Source: Vibrio rumoiensis (GTDB lineage Bacteria > Pseudomonadota > Gammaproteobacteria > Enterobacterales > Vibrionaceae). From it: a stretch of DNA of 64,000 nucleotides. The translations under genes and the position numbers were made by a program. Numbering within the stretch: position 1 is the first letter of the stretch; each line of letters begins with the position of its first letter. The notes under the pieces were generated by a model that was not told where the DNA came from, did not search any database, and saw nothing but the letters and a program-made list of their open reading frames with translations. The stretch lies in contig NZ_AP018685.1 in assembly GCF_002218045.2 (NCBI RefSeq), forward strand, positions 2,418,001 through 2,482,000, in the 5' to 3' direction. Of this stretch, positions 38,466 to 47,803 are shown one piece after another.

Positions 38466-38493
38466 GCTGGTTTACTCATTTGAGTAAACCAGC
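38466..38493. terminator. Terminator after wzc
   Basis: A 28-bp near-perfect palindrome: 13-bp arms GCTGGTTTACTCA and TGAGTAAACCAGC separated by two T. It lacks a long T-run, so it may also work as a bidirectional hairpin. Confidence 0.7.
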
Positions 38494-38680
38494 CCCTACT
38501 CCCCACTCATTCATATCGCAAATAAATAAAAACTTAATAACATTGTGGCACTTTGATTATTTACAAACCACCTACAAATGAAATATGGTAGTGTGTAAGT
38601 GAAACTGTGTGCTGATCCAAGGGATGGCTTCTCTTATGATGGGCAATCATTAAATTAATTATTTTATTTATGAGGTAAGG

Positions 38681-39580
38681 ATGAAAAATCATAAAGCAAA
38701 GATACTCTCACTGTGTATTGCAAGTGCTCTTTTATATGGCTGTGGTAGTGATAGTGATGACTCAGGTTCAAATACAAGCGCCATGGAAGTTCAAGCTTAT
38801 GATGGACCAGTAAGAAATATGATCCCTAGCGCTATTTGTGATGATGGCACAACAGTAACAGGTGATGCGACGGATGATAATGGTTTAACGGATCTAACCG
38901 GGTACGATCCAGAGAACTGCACCTTAACCTTTACAGGCAATAATGATGCTGTTGATATGGAAAATGGTCGAGACATGTCTGGTGTTAAATACTCAGCACC
39001 AAAAGGCTTATTTTCTCGTGATGGAAGTGCTACTTTATCGCCTCTCACCACTTTAATTGACAAAGAATTAGATGGAGCGGCTTATGACGAGTCAACCGCT
39101 AGCGATATCTTATTGAGCCTTGGTTTAGATGAAATCGCCAACAATGGTATTTCTATTAAAGAACTTCTTTCTGAGACCGAGTCATCAGTTGCAAAATTAA
39201 AAAAGAATAGCCCAACCCTTTTCTCTAAACTTGCTGCTACTAAAATGATTTTATCTGATGCAGTAAGCGCTCTGCCTGATGCGGATCCAACCAAAATTGC
39301 AGCTGTGACCAAAAAGTTATCAGAAATCTTGGTTAAAAATATGCCTAACTTCCCGCTTGATGATTCAGGAAAAGAAAAGGTTGTTAACTTAAAAGAAAAA
39401 CTCAAAAATTCTGACTTTGTAGAAAAAGTTCAGTCTGATCAAATTTCAGAAGATGATGTTAAGCAAGCGCTAGAAGAGAATACTGCCGCTGCAACAAAAC
39501 CTGAGCCTACCGATCCTGATACACCTGCAACAGGCGGTGGTGGTACTGGCGGTACAGGAAGCACTGGTACAGGTGCATAA
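38681..39580 (+). CDS. Putative surface lipoprotein with Gly/Thr-rich tail
   Basis: A 299-aa protein with a lipoprotein signal (SALLYGCGS lipobox after MKNHKAKILSLCIAS). Residues 25-100 are Asp/Thr-rich (YDGPVRNMIPSAICDDGTTV), with a calcium-adhesin flavour; residues 120-260 are helical and charged. The C-terminus is low complexity (TGGGGTGGTGSTGTGA). No catalytic domain recognised. It lies between the wzc terminator and the YjbH-like gene. Probably an outer-membrane lipoprotein linked to the polysaccharide locus. Confidence 0.75.
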   Translation: MKNHKAKILSLCIASALLYGCGSDSDDSGSNTSAMEVQAYDGPVRNMIPSAICDDGTTVTGDATDDNGLTDLTGYDPENCTLTFTGNNDAVDMENGRDMSGVKYSAPKGLFSRDGSATLSPLTTLIDKELDGAAYDESTASDILLSLGLDEIANNGISIKELLSETESSVAKLKKNSPTLFSKLAATKMILSDAVSALPDADPTKIAAVTKKLSEILVKNMPNFPLDDSGKEKVVNLKEKLKNSDFVEKVQSDQISEDDVKQALEENTAAATKPEPTDPDTPATGGGGTGGTGSTGTGA

Positions 39581-39606
39581 TCCTTTAAGTTAAAACCATC
39601 TGAATT

Positions 39607-39645
39607 AACGCCGCTAATGAAAAATATTTAGCGGCGTTTATTTAT
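39607..39645 (+). terminator. Terminator between the lipoprotein and YjbH-like genes
   Basis: AACGCCGCTAA and TTAGCGGCGTT form an 11-bp stem with a 10-nt loop followed by TATTTAT. A textbook intrinsic terminator. Confidence 0.85.
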
Positions 39646-39677
39646 CTGCATAATAACTACAAGGATAGAATGCTGTC

Positions 39678-41765
39678 ATGCAGACGAGAAAAAAAGCGTC
39701 ATCTATAACCACTACCATTGCTCTAACACTCATATCACCAGCGATCTTTGCTAGTACAGCCGTTGATAATTTATCGTCACACCAAAGTTTCACCGGGTTA
39801 ACGAATACGCCAAATGCGCAAGTTTTAGATACCGGTAAATTTAACTTGTACTACGGACAAGGTGTTCCTTATAAACAAGGTATTGGTGAACTCGATAACT
39901 GGGTTGGAAGCTTCGGGGTATTTCCAGGTCTGGAAGTGGCTGGCCGAGTAGTCACACAAACCTACGATTGTAATATTTATACAGAATCTAATTGCGGTAT
40001 TCGTGATTTATCCGCGTCAGCCAAATACCAACTCCCATTCATTTATGACTATACGGGCTTTAACTTAGCCATTGGTGCTCAAGATATGGGAGGAGCAGCC
40101 AATAACTTCCAAACAACTTACATTGTTGCGGATAAAAGTTTTGAGTTTTTACCATTACGGTTCAGTGCCGGTTATAGCCAATCAAAAATTGAATCAGGGA
40201 TCATGGATGGCCCTTTTGGTGGTATCGAGTTCCAGCCGTTTTCATTTATTCAATTAACAGGCGAATATGATGCCACGGAATTTAACTCTAGCGTTAAAGC
40301 GATGACACCAAAAGGTTGGCTTCCTCATGACATTCAAGCAAGTGTCAATTATCAAGTCTATACAACACGAGAAGATACCGACCATAATATCTGGGGGGCG
40401 AATATCACTGTACCGGTCATGGGATACTCTGATACCCAACCCTACACCACCACAAAAAATAAACCGACACCTCAGGATTTACTAAGCTCAGAACTGACTC
40501 ACTCGGAACTTTCTAGTTTAACGACGCTGACAAGAAAGCTACAACAAGAGGGTTTTCTCAATATTCAAATAGGTAAAGTCCAAGATCGCATAGTTATTGC
40601 CTTAGAAAACAGACGTTATAACCGAAACCAAATCGATGGTGCCGGGGTTGCCTTAGGTATTATAACAACCAACGCCGGTGAATCGCTAAAACACAACTTA
40701 GAGATCAATACTGAAGACACCGATATTGATCTTATTATGTTAGCGAATGGTATACCGATGCTATCCATCACAACCGAAGCTAAATGCTACCAAGAGTTCT
40801 TATTATCAGGCATTGCATGTAAACAGCTGAAAATATCAACGGATAATCTCACCGCTAAATTAGATGCAGCTCAATGGCAACATCATAAAATCAATAATGG
40901 TTTAGGTCGAACGCAAGTTATCGTTTCCCCAGCAGCTCGTTATTCCTTAGCAACGGAATACGGCGTTTTAGATTACTCCGTCGCACTCGCAACCAATGTT
41001 TACATTCCTTTATGGAAAGGATTTGCTGCCGACGTTCGCTACCTTCTTCCGATTGATAACAGCGATGATTATGAAGATGGCAAAATCTGGGGAAATAATC
41101 AGTTTGACAATGAAATCGATCGAGCGGTTCTTCACCAAGCCTTTAGATTGCCATTTAATATGATGACGCAATTCTCTGCGGGCTATATTTATGGCGGTTA
41201 TCTTGGAGGCGCTAACGAAACCACTTGGTATTCTCCTGAAGGTTACCACTCTTTAAGTTTCCAAGTGAGTGAGTTCACTTACAAAGATGACTATGATGAG
41301 TATGGTAATTCAATGGATAATAAAGGGACGGTTTTGGGTAGCTATACCCTCTCGATTCCTCAATACAATTGGCAATTTGAAGTCACTGCCGGTGAGTTCT
41401 GGGAGGGTGATAGAGGAATACAAGCCACCACAAATCATTGGTTAGGTGATGTGAAAGTGTTTGCCTCTTATCTTAATAGTGAAAATGAACAATTCGTCAC
41501 AGCCGGCGTATCGTTCCCACTGACATTCTGGCGAGATATGAAACCGGGTTATGTGCAGGTGAGGGGTACTGATGAGTTTTCTCTATCTGCGCAAACTCGC
41601 GTAGGCGAAACCCATAATCAGCTCAATACTGGTCTAGGATCAAAGTTAAGCTTCCAACATGATCTTTCAAGACAGTACTATAGCAGAAGCCGACTTACAC
41701 CAAGTTACTTTAATAGCAATGTAGAACGTTTAAGAAATGCGTATTTGAAGTATTTGGCTATTTAA
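39678..41765 (+). CDS. yjbH: YjbH-domain outer-membrane protein
   Basis: A 695-aa exported protein with a signal peptide ending near PAIFAS. The YjbH domain is seen in SFTGLTNTPNAQVLDTGKFN and AVDNLSSHQSF at the start, with repeated amphipathic beta-strands through the remainder (YSLATEYGVLDYSVALATNV, PFNMMTQFSAGYIYGGYLGG). Homologues lie in exopolysaccharide and capsule clusters (YjbEFGH in E. coli, WbfB in vibrios). Likely a beta-barrel or lipid-layer factor for polysaccharide export. Placed downstream of wza-wzb-wzc. Confidence 0.9.
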   Translation: MQTRKKASSITTTIALTLISPAIFASTAVDNLSSHQSFTGLTNTPNAQVLDTGKFNLYYGQGVPYKQGIGELDNWVGSFGVFPGLEVAGRVVTQTYDCNIYTESNCGIRDLSASAKYQLPFIYDYTGFNLAIGAQDMGGAANNFQTTYIVADKSFEFLPLRFSAGYSQSKIESGIMDGPFGGIEFQPFSFIQLTGEYDATEFNSSVKAMTPKGWLPHDIQASVNYQVYTTREDTDHNIWGANITVPVMGYSDTQPYTTTKNKPTPQDLLSSELTHSELSSLTTLTRKLQQEGFLNIQIGKVQDRIVIALENRRYNRNQIDGAGVALGIITTNAGESLKHNLEINTEDTDIDLIMLANGIPMLSITTEAKCYQEFLLSGIACKQLKISTDNLTAKLDAAQWQHHKINNGLGRTQVIVSPAARYSLATEYGVLDYSVALATNVYIPLWKGFAADVRYLLPIDNSDDYEDGKIWGNNQFDNEIDRAVLHQAFRLPFNMMTQFSAGYIYGGYLGGANETTWYSPEGYHSLSFQVSEFTYKDDYDEYGNSMDNKGTVLGSYTLSIPQYNWQFEVTAGEFWEGDRGIQATTNHWLGDVKVFASYLNSENEQFVTAGVSFPLTFWRDMKPGYVQVRGTDEFSLSAQTRVGETHNQLNTGLGSKLSFQHDLSRQYYSRSRLTPSYFNSNVERLRNAYLKYLAI

Positions 41766-41903
41766 TAGATCTGCCCCTCCCAATGTTAATAACACAACGG
41801 CGGGGCTAATCCACTTTTCACTTACGAAAGCTTGAAAGGAGTATTGTTGTCGGAGCGAATTAATGTTTGAAACTTTTTCATCTTTCGAGCCTAATTCATT
41901 TGG

Positions 41904-42032
41904 TCATTTTTTTTTCAAATGACGCTTGTCCCAACGATAAGCATAATAGAGCATTAGACCACCACCGATAAATAAAAAAGATAAGCCAATTAATAAAGGA
42001 ACAAAACCTGCAGACAAATTAATTTGAATCAC
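41904..42032 (-). CDS. Small single-pass membrane protein (42 aa)
   Basis: GTG 42032 is preceded by AAAGGAG at 7 nt. The product starts MIQINLSAGFVPLLIGLS, has a helix (about residues 9-32, including FLFIGGGLMLYYAYRW) and ends in a basic tail (DKRHLKKK). An overlapping ATG in another frame gives only six residues. Strong ribosome site plus clean helix/basic-tail layout support a real small protein. No homologue known to me. Lies alone between the YjbH-like gene and the integrated element. Confidence 0.6.
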   Translation of the reverse strand: MIQINLSAGFVPLLIGLSFLFIGGGLMLYYAYRWDKRHLKKK

Positions 42033-42252
42033 GAGACATCTCCTTTAATTATAAAAATAAACCATCTGTCATATTATAACCAATCCCTCTCTATCCACAT
42101 AATTTAATGACTTAGTAGCGTTCTTTACCTACATGAGAGATAAAGTGTATAAGTTCAGACTAGATCTGATACTTCAATTTGAAAAGTTGAGTGTTAGTCA
42201 CTTTGATTAAAGGTGTTTAATCATTCATCAAAAACAACAAGAGGTAACTCTC

Positions 42253-42438
42253 ATGCTTCATACTAGCAATCTACCGCTTGCTAGCGATAGCTTTTCCTGT
42301 GTACTTATTTCGCATGAGGCCTTAGCTAACTAAGGCGACCTCACTGATGAAAGCTTAAAGCAATTATCTAAGATTTATTCCTCTCTGGAGAGAATTTACG
42401 CACCTTACTCAGAGCTCATACACTGCAGTGCAAAATAG
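42253..42438 (+). pseudogene. 62-codon frame with one internal stop
   Basis: ATG 42253 follows GAGGT. The frame reads MLHTSNLPLASDSFSCVLIS, then HEALAN, a TAA at 42331, and continues GDLTDESLKQLSKIYSSLER and onward to a TAG at 42436. The part after the stop looks protein-like. It overlaps the 3' end of the clamp-like gene on the other strand. Probably a decayed small gene. Confidence 0.35.
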
Positions 42439-43664
42439 TGTTTACCATCACTACTTTTGAGATGCATAACACTTGTTTTTTTATCAAATCCAATCCAAGT
42501 TCCATCTGACAGAAACCTTAAGATTTCATTCAAAGCCTGAACATTAATCGATATACTGATATCGTCGTCAAACCATGGTGTTGGTATGGTCAACACATCA
42601 CTGGCTTGTATTGTTCCCTTATGTATCGCTATATGAATTTGTGTAGGCTCTTGGTGGCTATACTGCAATTTGAGCTTATTTTTTTCATTTGATTCCGTTA
42701 TATCTAAACGGATTAGTGATTCTAATAAATACGTAGGGCGATCGACTTCTACAAATCGGTCAAATACCCGTAATTGTCGCTCTCTGGATTCCCGGTCAAA
42801 ATTAGGTAATATCACTTTAAAACTACAAAACCACCCTAAATTCCTTACAATCAGTCTATCACCATGCAACTCTAATGTGACGGTGTTCTTTACTTGAGTG
42901 AGTATGCCAATTAAATAACTTAAATGATCCGCATTTAAATGGCACCGTCCTACTTGCCCAATTGAACGGTCGACCTCTACCTCATAACTCATTAAAATTT
43001 GTCCCTTCCCTGATAAAATTTTCATTATCTTGTTTTCATCGGTACTGTTGTCATTGCTATCAAGCCCGAAAACAAATGACGTAAATTCATCATTATTCAC
43101 ATTTGAAAACGATACATTGTTTATCGCTTTGATATGTTTTAAATATTCTAACAATACAGATGATTTTATGCTTAGAGAATGTATTGGCGGCTCTTGGTCA
43201 AAGTAATACTGATTGTGACTCTCATTCGAGGAACTTGGCACAGTTAATGAGTATTTAACATCATTCACGGGAATAAAATCTGCCGATGATAGCTCCCCAA
43301 ACAAATCCCCTTGATCGGCTCTCGATTCATAGACCGACTTTAATTGGAATTTATCATGCTTTATCTGTATCAGTTGTATGTGACCATCAAATGAGATCAG
43401 CTTATCAATAAGTGAGTAAAAACTTTTGGCTGGCACTTCGATACTTATATCAGCCGTTATTGTTGAATCAATAATTGACCAGGTATAACCGGCATGTACA
43501 CCGGATAAACACCCAATATGATTCGATATATGGAGCTCACTTTTATACGGTTTAAAAGTTAATAACAAATTGCAAAATTCATTATCAACCAATGCAGTAG
43601 CAATGAACTTAATAAACTTATGTCGACCATTTTTATCTAATATCACCCATGACCCAGCCATCAT
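42405..43664 (-). CDS. Last gene of the element operon, possible sliding-clamp-fold protein
   Basis: A 419-aa protein without an assigned family. Its ending (ISINVQALNEILRFLSDGTW ... SSDGKHYFALQC) resembles the last DnaN domain, where a beta strand pair precedes the terminal residues, and internal repeats of beta-alpha pattern would fit clamp domains. This is a fold-level guess. The ATG overlaps the stop of the recombinase gene (ATGA) and has AAGGAGG. Its DLFGEL segment (residues about 120) recalls clamp-interacting sequence. Promoterless; co-translated. Confidence 0.55.
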   Translation of the reverse strand: MMAGSWVILDKNGRHKFIKFIATALVDNEFCNLLLTFKPYKSELHISNHIGCLSGVHAGYTWSIIDSTITADISIEVPAKSFYSLIDKLISFDGHIQLIQIKHDKFQLKSVYESRADQGDLFGELSSADFIPVNDVKYSLTVPSSSNESHNQYYFDQEPPIHSLSIKSSVLLEYLKHIKAINNVSFSNVNNDEFTSFVFGLDSNDNSTDENKIMKILSGKGQILMSYEVEVDRSIGQVGRCHLNADHLSYLIGILTQVKNTVTLELHGDRLIVRNLGWFCSFKVILPNFDRESRERQLRVFDRFVEVDRPTYLLESLIRLDITESNEKNKLKLQYSHQEPTQIHIAIHKGTIQASDVLTIPTPWFDDDISISINVQALNEILRFLSDGTWIGFDKKTSVMHLKSSDGKHYFALQCMSSE

Positions 43665-45727
43665 AGAGCCTCCTTGTGAGTGAGAAGGTTCATGCTGTCT
43701 ATCAGACCGTTACCATCATTCGCCCTAGTGGCATTAAACTGTACATACGAATGATATGCTTGGATGTGCTGAGCGATAGCTAAGAAATTGTCCCACAAAG
43801 GCCAGCGATAATTATAGGGCCTTAACGACGCCTTTAAACACTTATCATCTGCGATAACCCAATGCACAGAGTGACCTTTGTGTTCAATAAGATCCTGCCA
43901 GTGTTGAGCCTCTTTTGACTTCAAATCATCACTGATGATTTTGACAGTTAACCCACTCATTCCAAGGCTTTCATAAAACACAAGAATACTTCGAAGATCA
44001 GATTTCTTAGATATCGCTTTATCGTGAATAAAATAGCGTAAAAATTTCATAGATTGAGCTGAAAGGCGCTTAAATCTGTCCCTATCTTGATAAGAAATCG
44101 AATTAAGTCGCTGACACAAACGCAGCCAGGGCGCTCGTTGGTTCACTTTAATACTAATTGTCTCAGGAATAGTCGAGGCTTGTTGACACCAATCAAGTAA
44201 ACTATTGTGAACGGCCTTATCGTGAACACCTTGCTGCAACCAACTGATTTGATAAACAAAATCAGAAAACATCAGGCCACTTTGAATATTCAACGGCCTA
44301 TCCAACACTTTAGGAGCTAAGACTTTGAAGCACTGTTTATTCGGAAGCTTGCGTTGAACAAATTCCGTTACCCCCTGTAATAAAAGCAAAACTTTCTCAG
44401 GATTATCTTCACATGGTGAGCTTAGAGATTTAACGAGTTCGTAACCATAATTAGAATCGCTCGTCCACTGCACAAGTAATGACTTTGAGAGCGGACGCTC
44501 TATTGATGAAATCTGCCATTCAACCCAATCAATCAGATGTAAGTAAACCCCAAACATCGTTGATGGACTTGCATGTCCAATCTTGTCACTCACCCAATCC
44601 AATATAGGAAAATAAGAAGACAAAGGCTGATTAAATGACTTGAAATACTCCTTAACTTGATCTCGTTTTTCTTTAGAAAATAAGGCATGTTTTAGAAAAT
44701 ACGGGACTGTTTCCATTGGTAAATCGAAGCTAATCAATGACAACAAAATCACCCAATTATTGGCTGCGCAGTGTCGAAAGGTATGAGTAACAATGCGTGG
44801 ATCTTGACAATGTTGACGACAATGCCCTATAAACTGATTTTCCAGCTTTTGATAGATAGTTCTTCCTCCATCCTCACTCCAAGACTGAAAAAGATAAGCT
44901 TGCTCATCGTGTCGCTGAGCTACTTGCTCACAATGTTCAATACATAGCGTCAAAGCATCATCTGGAAATAAAAATAACGGAATTTTACGAACCGCATGAA
45001 ACGTCTTGCGTTTTTTTTCATCGGTTATATACAGCATTCCGGTATCGCAATAGATATCACGGCATTTTAAATGAAGGGCTTCATCTTCACGAAGACCTGC
45101 GTAATAACACAGTATCATGAACACGATAAGCTCCCTTTCGAGTCCCCCTTTACCTTGCAGGAAACTTTGACAGCATTCATCGAACATGAGAGGAGGAAGG
45201 TAATTAACTCGTACCTTCCCTGAGGCATTGACCAAATCAAAGATGTCTAAATCAATGGCTGGAAACCCATTATATTTTAAACAATACCGTAAGAAGCGTG
45301 CGACCGTATATTGGCTATTAATATCCTCAAAGTGATCAATTCCAATCTGACAAGCTTGAGTAAATGTTTCAAGATCAGTTTCCAGTATGGATAAATCAGA
45401 CCAAGCATGTTTTATGAAGGTTTTGATACGAGAGTGATAGGTCAGCAAAGAGCTTATCGCTAGCTTTGTTTTCCATGCAGAGCCATGGATGAATAAAGAT
45501 ATGAGCCAATCAACCAATAATCGGCTTCGCCATGAAAGTTGTTTATTAGACAGCGCTATCACCTCTTTCTTCGCCTCAGAAAAAGCTAAGGATTTTCTCG
45601 TTTCTTTAGGATCGACTTCTCGGTAACGCTGCAATATATCAAGTAGTTGAGTATGGTATTGTGCCTCGTGAACAAATATTGAATCCGCTGTTTTCACGTT
45701 ACTTTTCTCACCGCTAGTCTGTATCAC
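43661..45727 (-). CDS. Large tyrosine recombinase of the element
   Basis: A 688-aa protein with a tyrosine-recombinase catalytic domain in its first two thirds: Arg box YYAGLREDEALHLK, HTFRHCAANNW (H-x-x-R), GHASPSTMFGVYLHL (GH and Tyr). About 290 residues follow with no recognised domain. It starts with GTG 45727 inside GTATGTGA, overlapping the original stop of the upstream gene; the IS30 insertion lies 70 bp upstream of it and may have cut it off from its promoter. Likely drives excision or circularisation with the other recombinase-like gene. Confidence 0.8.
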   Translation of the reverse strand: MIQTSGEKSNVKTADSIFVHEAQYHTQLLDILQRYREVDPKETRKSLAFSEAKKEVIALSNKQLSWRSRLLVDWLISLFIHGSAWKTKLAISSLLTYHSRIKTFIKHAWSDLSILETDLETFTQACQIGIDHFEDINSQYTVARFLRYCLKYNGFPAIDLDIFDLVNASGKVRVNYLPPLMFDECCQSFLQGKGGLERELIVFMILCYYAGLREDEALHLKCRDIYCDTGMLYITDEKKRKTFHAVRKIPLFLFPDDALTLCIEHCEQVAQRHDEQAYLFQSWSEDGGRTIYQKLENQFIGHCRQHCQDPRIVTHTFRHCAANNWVILLSLISFDLPMETVPYFLKHALFSKEKRDQVKEYFKSFNQPLSSYFPILDWVSDKIGHASPSTMFGVYLHLIDWVEWQISSIERPLSKSLLVQWTSDSNYGYELVKSLSSPCEDNPEKVLLLLQGVTEFVQRKLPNKQCFKVLAPKVLDRPLNIQSGLMFSDFVYQISWLQQGVHDKAVHNSLLDWCQQASTIPETISIKVNQRAPWLRLCQRLNSISYQDRDRFKRLSAQSMKFLRYFIHDKAISKKSDLRSILVFYESLGMSGLTVKIISDDLKSKEAQHWQDLIEHKGHSVHWVIADDKCLKASLRPYNYRWPLWDNFLAIAQHIQAYHSYVQFNATRANDGNGLIDSMNLLTHKEAL

Positions 45728-45799
45728 ATACTCAATGCCAGCCCCTTTCTTATACTCAACTGAGTCATTAAGATATTTATGTTCAATGAGTTGGCCCTG

Positions 45800-46878
45800 A
45801 TTTCAGATAATAACTGCGACATTCATGGAATGGTGTAGAAGAGGAAACCAACTGCTGAAAGTGGTACGCTCTTCTCGCCAAAGAAACAAGCGGACTACCA
45901 TGAATTATCAGCAGTTGACCGAGGGAAGACGATACCAGATTTCTGCCCTTTTAGAACAGGGAATTTCAATTTCTGAAATTGCCAAAACCGTAAAATGTCA
46001 CCGCTCAACTCTCTATAGAGAGTTGAGACGATGCGGTACAAAAGAACAATATTCACCAGATACAGCCCAGCAACTATCTAGGGCAAAGCGATTAAACGCA
46101 TCTAAGTATCGAGTACCGCAACAACGTGTCGAATTTATTGAGTTTTTAATAACGCAAGACTGGAGTCCAGAGCAAATATCTCACGTTCTTACTCGTATTG
46201 GAGAAAAAGTCAGTCATGAATGGATTTACCGTTTTATTGCCTGCAATAAACGGCAAGGCGGTAAACTGTTTCGTCATTTACGCCAAGGTCATAAACGCTA
46301 TAGAAGAGGCAAGAAAGATAAAGCTCCCGCAATAAAAAATGCCATTTCAATAGATGAAAGACCCAAAGATGTCGATAATCGTACACGTTTTGGTGATTGG
46401 GAAATTGATACAGTTCTTGGTAAACATGGTACGGGCGCTATTGTCACAATCTTAGAGCGAGCCACACGGTTTTATTTAGTAAAAAAAGTGCCTTCAAAAT
46501 CAGCAGAAGATGTGACCAGAGCGACGATAGACTTATTACGGCCATACAAACGATTTGTTCATACTATAACGGCCGATAATGGCAGAGAATTTGCGGGTCA
46601 TATGGAAGTAGCACAAGCCTTAGAAACCGATGTGTATTTTGCTCACCCTTATAGTTCTTGGGAGCGCGGTGCTAATGAAAATGCTAATGGCCTGTTGAGA
46701 CAATATATCAAGAAAGGAACAGATTTACGGTCGGTGAGTGATGATGAAGTTGAGCGAGCCCAACTTCGGATAAATTATCGTCCAAAGAAGTGTTTAGGGT
46801 TCAAGCAACCAGCCGTCATTTTTAGCAAAATGATGTTGGCTGCTTGAAATTACAAATGTCGCAGTTCGGAGTTGAATT
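45800..46878 (+). mobile_element. IS30-family insertion sequence
   Basis: A roughly 1.08-kb element bounded by imperfect inverted ends that share AACTGCGACATT (45812-45823; reverse at 46855-46866). A 2-bp TG duplication fits the flanks (45798-45799 and 46879-46880). It encodes one transposase and lies within the long minus-strand operon of the integrated element. Confidence 0.85.
45900..46847 (+). CDS. IS30-family transposase
   Basis: A 315-aa DDE transposase from ATG 45900 (MNYQQLTEGRRYQISALLEQ). The N-terminal HTH region (GISISEIAKTVKCHRSTLYR) and the catalytic core (DWEIDTVLG first Asp, TADNGREFAGH second Asp, YSSWERGANENANGLLRQYI with the Glu) are complete. The C-terminus KCLGFKQPAVIF is typical. 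It appears intact and potentially active. Confidence 0.95.
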   Translation: MNYQQLTEGRRYQISALLEQGISISEIAKTVKCHRSTLYRELRRCGTKEQYSPDTAQQLSRAKRLNASKYRVPQQRVEFIEFLITQDWSPEQISHVLTRIGEKVSHEWIYRFIACNKRQGGKLFRHLRQGHKRYRRGKKDKAPAIKNAISIDERPKDVDNRTRFGDWEIDTVLGKHGTGAIVTILERATRFYLVKKVPSKSAEDVTRATIDLLRPYKRFVHTITADNGREFAGHMEVAQALETDVYFAHPYSSWERGANENANGLLRQYIKKGTDLRSVSDDEVERAQLRINYRPKKCLGFKQPAVIFSKMMLAA

Positions 46879-47803
46879 TGGGGCTATCTCTATAATCATG
46901 ATGTTTGACGATTTGCCCTGTCATTGCCCGAATAAATGACACTTCATCTAGTGCATGGTTATATCGCCATAAGTTTTGCAATCCAACGCTATGGTGGAGC
47001 AAACCAATGCTTTTCAGTACAGCAGACTCTTTTGTAGCGAAATGCCCATCAAGGATCTCTTTGTTAACTGAGCCACAAGCGCTTACAACCCACAAATTTA
47101 ATGCACTTTTAACCCACTTGTTGAGCTTCGACTCCGTTAAGGTTTTAACACTGGCACACAAGGGTAGTAATGATTTCCATGCGAGTAATGACGTTCCATG
47201 CAGGTAAAGCCTGCGGTGACTAGTTGGTAAATACACGCTAATGACGGCCAAGTCGGCAATTGAAGCAGCCGTATCATGATGAACCACCATCAATTCGTAC
47301 AATTCATTTAGCTTTGTTAAACCCGTTTTATAAGCCACCATCAACAAAAGCTGTCCTGCGTAAGCAGAAGGCTTTTCTATGGCTCCATTCGATAGGTGAT
47401 TTTCTTTTATTAACACGGGCTCCTTCGACTTTTCATGTAACTGTTCAACTAACATCTCAATGAAATAAACAGGCAACTGATTGGTATGAAACACCGGTTT
47501 TTCTCGAGGCAAAGGCATACGAACTACAGGAGCAATTAACGTATTACGATGCTGAACATGCTCTTCAAATAAACCATCTAAAATGGCGGTGGTCATTTCA
47601 AGCTCCGCTCGGCTTTGCACCGCTAACGAAAGTGGCTTGCTTTGAGATGAAATGGCTGAATCTGACTTCAAACGCTTTTCATCAAGCAATGCAGGACACT
47701 GGCTATCGATACGAGTGAGTACAGTAAGCACCGCGTCTTTATGAAGTTTTGAAGGAAAAGGAAGACGATTTTCAAAAAAATTGACCCATTCATGAAATAA
47801 CAT
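46850..47803 (-). CDS. Element protein, 3' end replaced by IS30
   Basis: A 317-aa reading whose last nine residues (FNSELRHL and neighbours) come from the IS30 inverted repeat. Removing the IS30 and one TG restores a reading through DYRDSPRANSLNINILMTQL to ALSM, ending at TGA exactly over the GTG start of the recombinase gene. The native product was therefore about 335 aa. No domain recognised; leucine-rich helical composition. It overlaps the 3' end of the upstream recombinase-like gene by 14 bp. Confidence 0.7.
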   Translation of the reverse strand: MLFHEWVNFFENRLPFPSKLHKDAVLTVLTRIDSQCPALLDEKRLKSDSAISSQSKPLSLAVQSRAELEMTTAILDGLFEEHVQHRNTLIAPVVRMPLPREKPVFHTNQLPVYFIEMLVEQLHEKSKEPVLIKENHLSNGAIEKPSAYAGQLLLMVAYKTGLTKLNELYELMVVHHDTAASIADLAVISVYLPTSHRRLYLHGTSLLAWKSLLPLCASVKTLTESKLNKWVKSALNLWVVSACGSVNKEILDGHFATKESAVLKSIGLLHHSVGLQNLWRYNHALDEVSFIRAMTGQIVKHHDYRDSPKFNSELRHL

